From Amia ocellicauda (Eukaryota > Chordata > Actinopteri > Amiiformes > Amiidae), in the NCBI RefSeq assembly GCF_036373705.1, contig NC_089863.1, positions 10,055,857 through 10,119,856 of the forward strand: DNA of 64,000 nt. Reading direction: 5' to 3'. The position numbers were made by a program, and so were the translations under genes. The first letter of the stretch is position 1, and each line of letters begins with the position of its first letter. Positions 61,340-64,000 of this stretch are shown here, piece after piece. The notes below the pieces were generated by a model. That model did no database searches. It was not told where the DNA came from and saw only the letters and a program-made list of their open reading frames with translations.

Positions 61340-64000
61340 GCCGATACGATACACAAAAAAGATGCAGACAGGCATTGGAATATTTATTGAAATACACCAC
61401 AGGAGGTGTCAGTGACAGTCTGGTTGTTTAGATACAATTTAAAAACACACCTTAGACCTTTGTTCTGTGGGTTTCCCACACTCCCCTCTGGTGGCCGCTC
61501 TGGATTCTACATCTGAGAAAAGAAAATCCCTTGATACTTCAACCTGCACAATAATCGCTCCTGTCCAGCGACATTTAGTTTACTTCCCTTAGCAGGCATC
61601 TTGCTTACCTGTACGTTGTTCATGGCATTGTCAGAGGTCTGACGAGACAGAGGTCCAATAATTCATATTCTGCTGCTATATTGTTATTTAAGTCATTATT
61701 ACTATATACTGTGGATTCATGTTTTGGCAGTCTCTTCACTGCTAAATTGTTTAATTGTTTACAGGGGGAAAGTATTTTTATAGAGCTTTAATTGGAACAT
61801 TTAGATATTTGTGTTATTTTGATTGGGGAATTTTAGTGTTTTACTCGCTCAGAATAATAATGAAGGTGGGGTTTGGAGTAGGGTTTATTAGCATATTTAC
61901 CTCCCCATTGATAGTTGCTCTTATTGTGTGTATTTATTTGCCCTAGCACAGCCTTCATGCCCTGTGTGTGGAACCAAACCTGTACAAATAAAAATAATTA
62001 TTACTTACCTGTTCGTGCCTTGGGGTCCCATTGAGCCTGCCTGGGGACAGAATAGAAAACGGTTGCGAGTTCCTGTCCTTCCCAATTGAGGTGGCGTAGT
62101 TGGTCACGTTGAACCCCCTCAGCTGTGACGATAACGTGTGGATCGCAAGACACACTTACTGGAACAATAATTAAATTAATAATTGCACACAACCAATAAT
62201 GAACCCCCTCCCCGCCGCCCCAATATATGATGTACAATATATATGTAAAGACTAATGCGTGACCTGTTAGCAGAAACCTCTTTTATCAATTGATATAAAG
62301 CATTTCTGCAAACTACGTTCCATGCTCTCAAAACAATTAACACAGCCATCTGAACCCTTGATAATTTTTCAAAACTCATTGTACATTTTCATTGATTACA
62401 CACAAATTACAAACTACATATACCATTTTCACCAAACACTACACACCAAACTCTCCAAACCAAGGTGTATGTTTTCAAAATGGTTAACACAGTCACCTAA
62501 ACCCTTGACATAGAAAGCACAACTAACAAATTTTTTGCTTGTTTTCACACAAATTACAAAAATGCACATACCATTTTTCCAAACACAAGAATCAAAACTC
62601 TACATAAAGTTTAACTTTCAGTTCAATCTTGTCAAATTCATATGGCATGTGCCCAATTGCACAATACAGGAAGTTCAACTTGCTAAATTGTTCACACAGC
62701 AATCCGCACTTTGTTTAAAATAAGTCACCTATGAAAGCCCTGGAGCTTGAACAAACAATGGAGGAGCCTGGAGAAAGAGTTCGATGCACCTGGAAGTTGG
62801 GGTTTCGCGAATGTAGAGTCTTTTCCAAACAGATTTTCCACTGGTTTGAAGGCTCCAAGGTTGTGCACAAAATCTTCTTTGTAAGCAGGGTTTCCACCGT
62901 AGTTACTTGAAGACAAAGTCTTTGAGGAAAGCAGGGCCCTGTTTGTTCCAAGGGTCAAGTTTCTTAAGACTCAAATAGCTATTTAAATGACTGACACTTT
63001 CGTATTCAGTCGACTTAGTCAATTGTCCAGCTGTAAAACTCCACTGATCAGGTGGGCACAGGCGGGCAGCGCAGTCTGTAAAGTTCTTTATTTAATAAAG
63101 TCCTTTAAAAGAATTCTTCGTACGGCTCAATCTCCTTCTCCCAGTTTAACTCTTCTGTTGCCGGCAAAGACTTGGTTGATTTCTGGTTCCGGTTCTGGCA
63201 ACAGAGCTACAGGTTGAGCTGTGGCAGCGAGTTTCTGGTTCAGGTGAGAGAGAGAGAGAGAGAGAGAGAGACTGTGTTCTGTTCTTTATAGTCTGTCAGA
63301 TCAATAGGTGATTGGTTCTTGGGTTTTTGAGATTGGATTTCGGTTTCAGCCCCCAGTGTCCTATTGGAGGGGGGCTTGATTTATGACTGATGTCAATCCA
63401 TGCCATCTTTTGGAAATGCCGGTTGGCCCGGGTTCGTAGCTCTATGTCGGGATTTCAGCTCTCGTCCATTTCAAAGAGATTTTATCACCTACAGGGCCCT
63501 TTCCCCAGACATCTCACAGCAGGATTCCAAACTATTTGGCCTCTTCTCGGTGCCATCCTCCCAGACTGTCACTTTGATGTAAACCAGTCCCACGCTTTAA
63601 GGAAATCTGATAACTTTGGGGGGAGAGGTCTTCTTTGGATCAGTGCTTCAGCTCAGAGCTAAAATGCTCTTATCAAAATACACCCATCATAACACTACAA
63701 CTATATATAATGTTACATAAAGATGCAGGGATTGAATGTTACACTCACAACTTGTACAGACATTCATAATTTGCATTTATTTGCATGTAAATATTTGTTT
63801 GAGGTCATAACACTTTGTTTACACCTCCAGCCCCCCACCTGGTTGAGTGTCCTCTTTATTGACAGTTCAGATATGGTAACCCTAGCTAGCTCATCTCAAC
63901 TCATTATCAGTGGAGCAGTAACTTTAGCTAATGGGTTAAATGGGGCTTCTTAATGTACAGTGTTAAAGATGCATTCCAGTGATGTTGGGAGGGTTTTGCA
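61340..64000. other. Right end of window: no supported gene
   Basis: A possible isolated exon (minus strand, about 62123-62011) is described under findings. At 62318-62600 two diverged copies of a ~165-bp unit lie in tandem (GGTTAACACAGTCACC, ACACAAATTACAAA, CATACCATTTT). A (GA)n run is at 63245-63270. Nothing else was recognised. Confidence 0.4.

Noticed and set aside
61990-62030. ACTTACCTG at about 62006-62014, as at the 5' end of U1 snRNA
   Set aside because: The following bases do not match U1 or its stem-loops. The motif is better explained as the complement of a splice donor on the minus strand.

Overview
The window is vertebrate nuclear DNA, most likely from a ray-finned fish. The genes are split into many small exons with GT-AG (twice GC-AG) introns. 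They belong to vertebrate families, and the transposons (Tc1/mariner, hAT-like, Harbinger-like and non-LTR tails) are the kinds common in fish. I cannot name the species. There is no CRISPR, operon or prokaryotic signal.

Layout: (1) 357-3438 on the minus strand is the 5' part of a CYLD-like deubiquitinase gene with three CAP-Gly domains; its catalytic domain lies beyond the left edge and its probable CpG-rich promoter is near 5.2-5.4 kb. (2) 6926-16311 on the minus strand is a complete 25-exon membrane adenylyl cyclase of the ADCY2/4/7 group, called ADCY4. (3) 16.3-24.1 kb is intergenic and holds a 1.5-kb tandem array, a fold-back element and a deleted Tc1. (4) 24171-28494 on the plus strand is KHNYN. 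(5) 28.6-31.2 kb holds a minisatellite split by a 1.2-kb Tc1 element. (6) 33617-38579 on the plus strand is RIPK3, with kinase domain and C-terminal RHIM. (7) 40142-42087 on the minus strand is a cerebellin. (8) 44.3-48.1 kb holds a broken TRIM gene interrupted by a retroelement fragment and a SINE-like repeat. (9) 49-52.6 kb is AT-rich with a long pure CAGG tract. (10) 52700-59468 on the minus strand is a RING/B-box/coiled-coil/SPRY TRIM gene. (11) 59.5-64 kb has no gene I can support.

ADCY4, RIPK3, KHNYN and CBLN3 are also neighbours on human 14q11-q12, so this looks like an ancient vertebrate block. Several members bear on cell death and innate immunity: RIPK3 (necroptosis kinase), KHNYN (partner of the antiviral protein ZAP in mammals), the CYLD-like enzyme (CYLD edits K63/M1 ubiquitin chains on death-receptor complexes) and the TRIM genes.

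The most unusual structure is in the introns. Two arrays, in ADCY4 intron 12 (about 17 copies) and just upstream of the RIPK3 coding start (about 28 copies), repeat nearly the same ~61-bp unit in gene-sense orientation. The unit reads like a complete 3' splice site: TATTAAC, then a CT tract, then CAG. Diverged single copies lie at true acceptors of KHNYN, RIPK3, ADCY4 and the cerebellin gene. Separately, cerebellin intron 2 is an array of a unit that copies its own exon-2 donor. Splice sites here seem to have become the seed of minisatellites. All exon models below were built by eye from splice consensus and reading-frame continuity.
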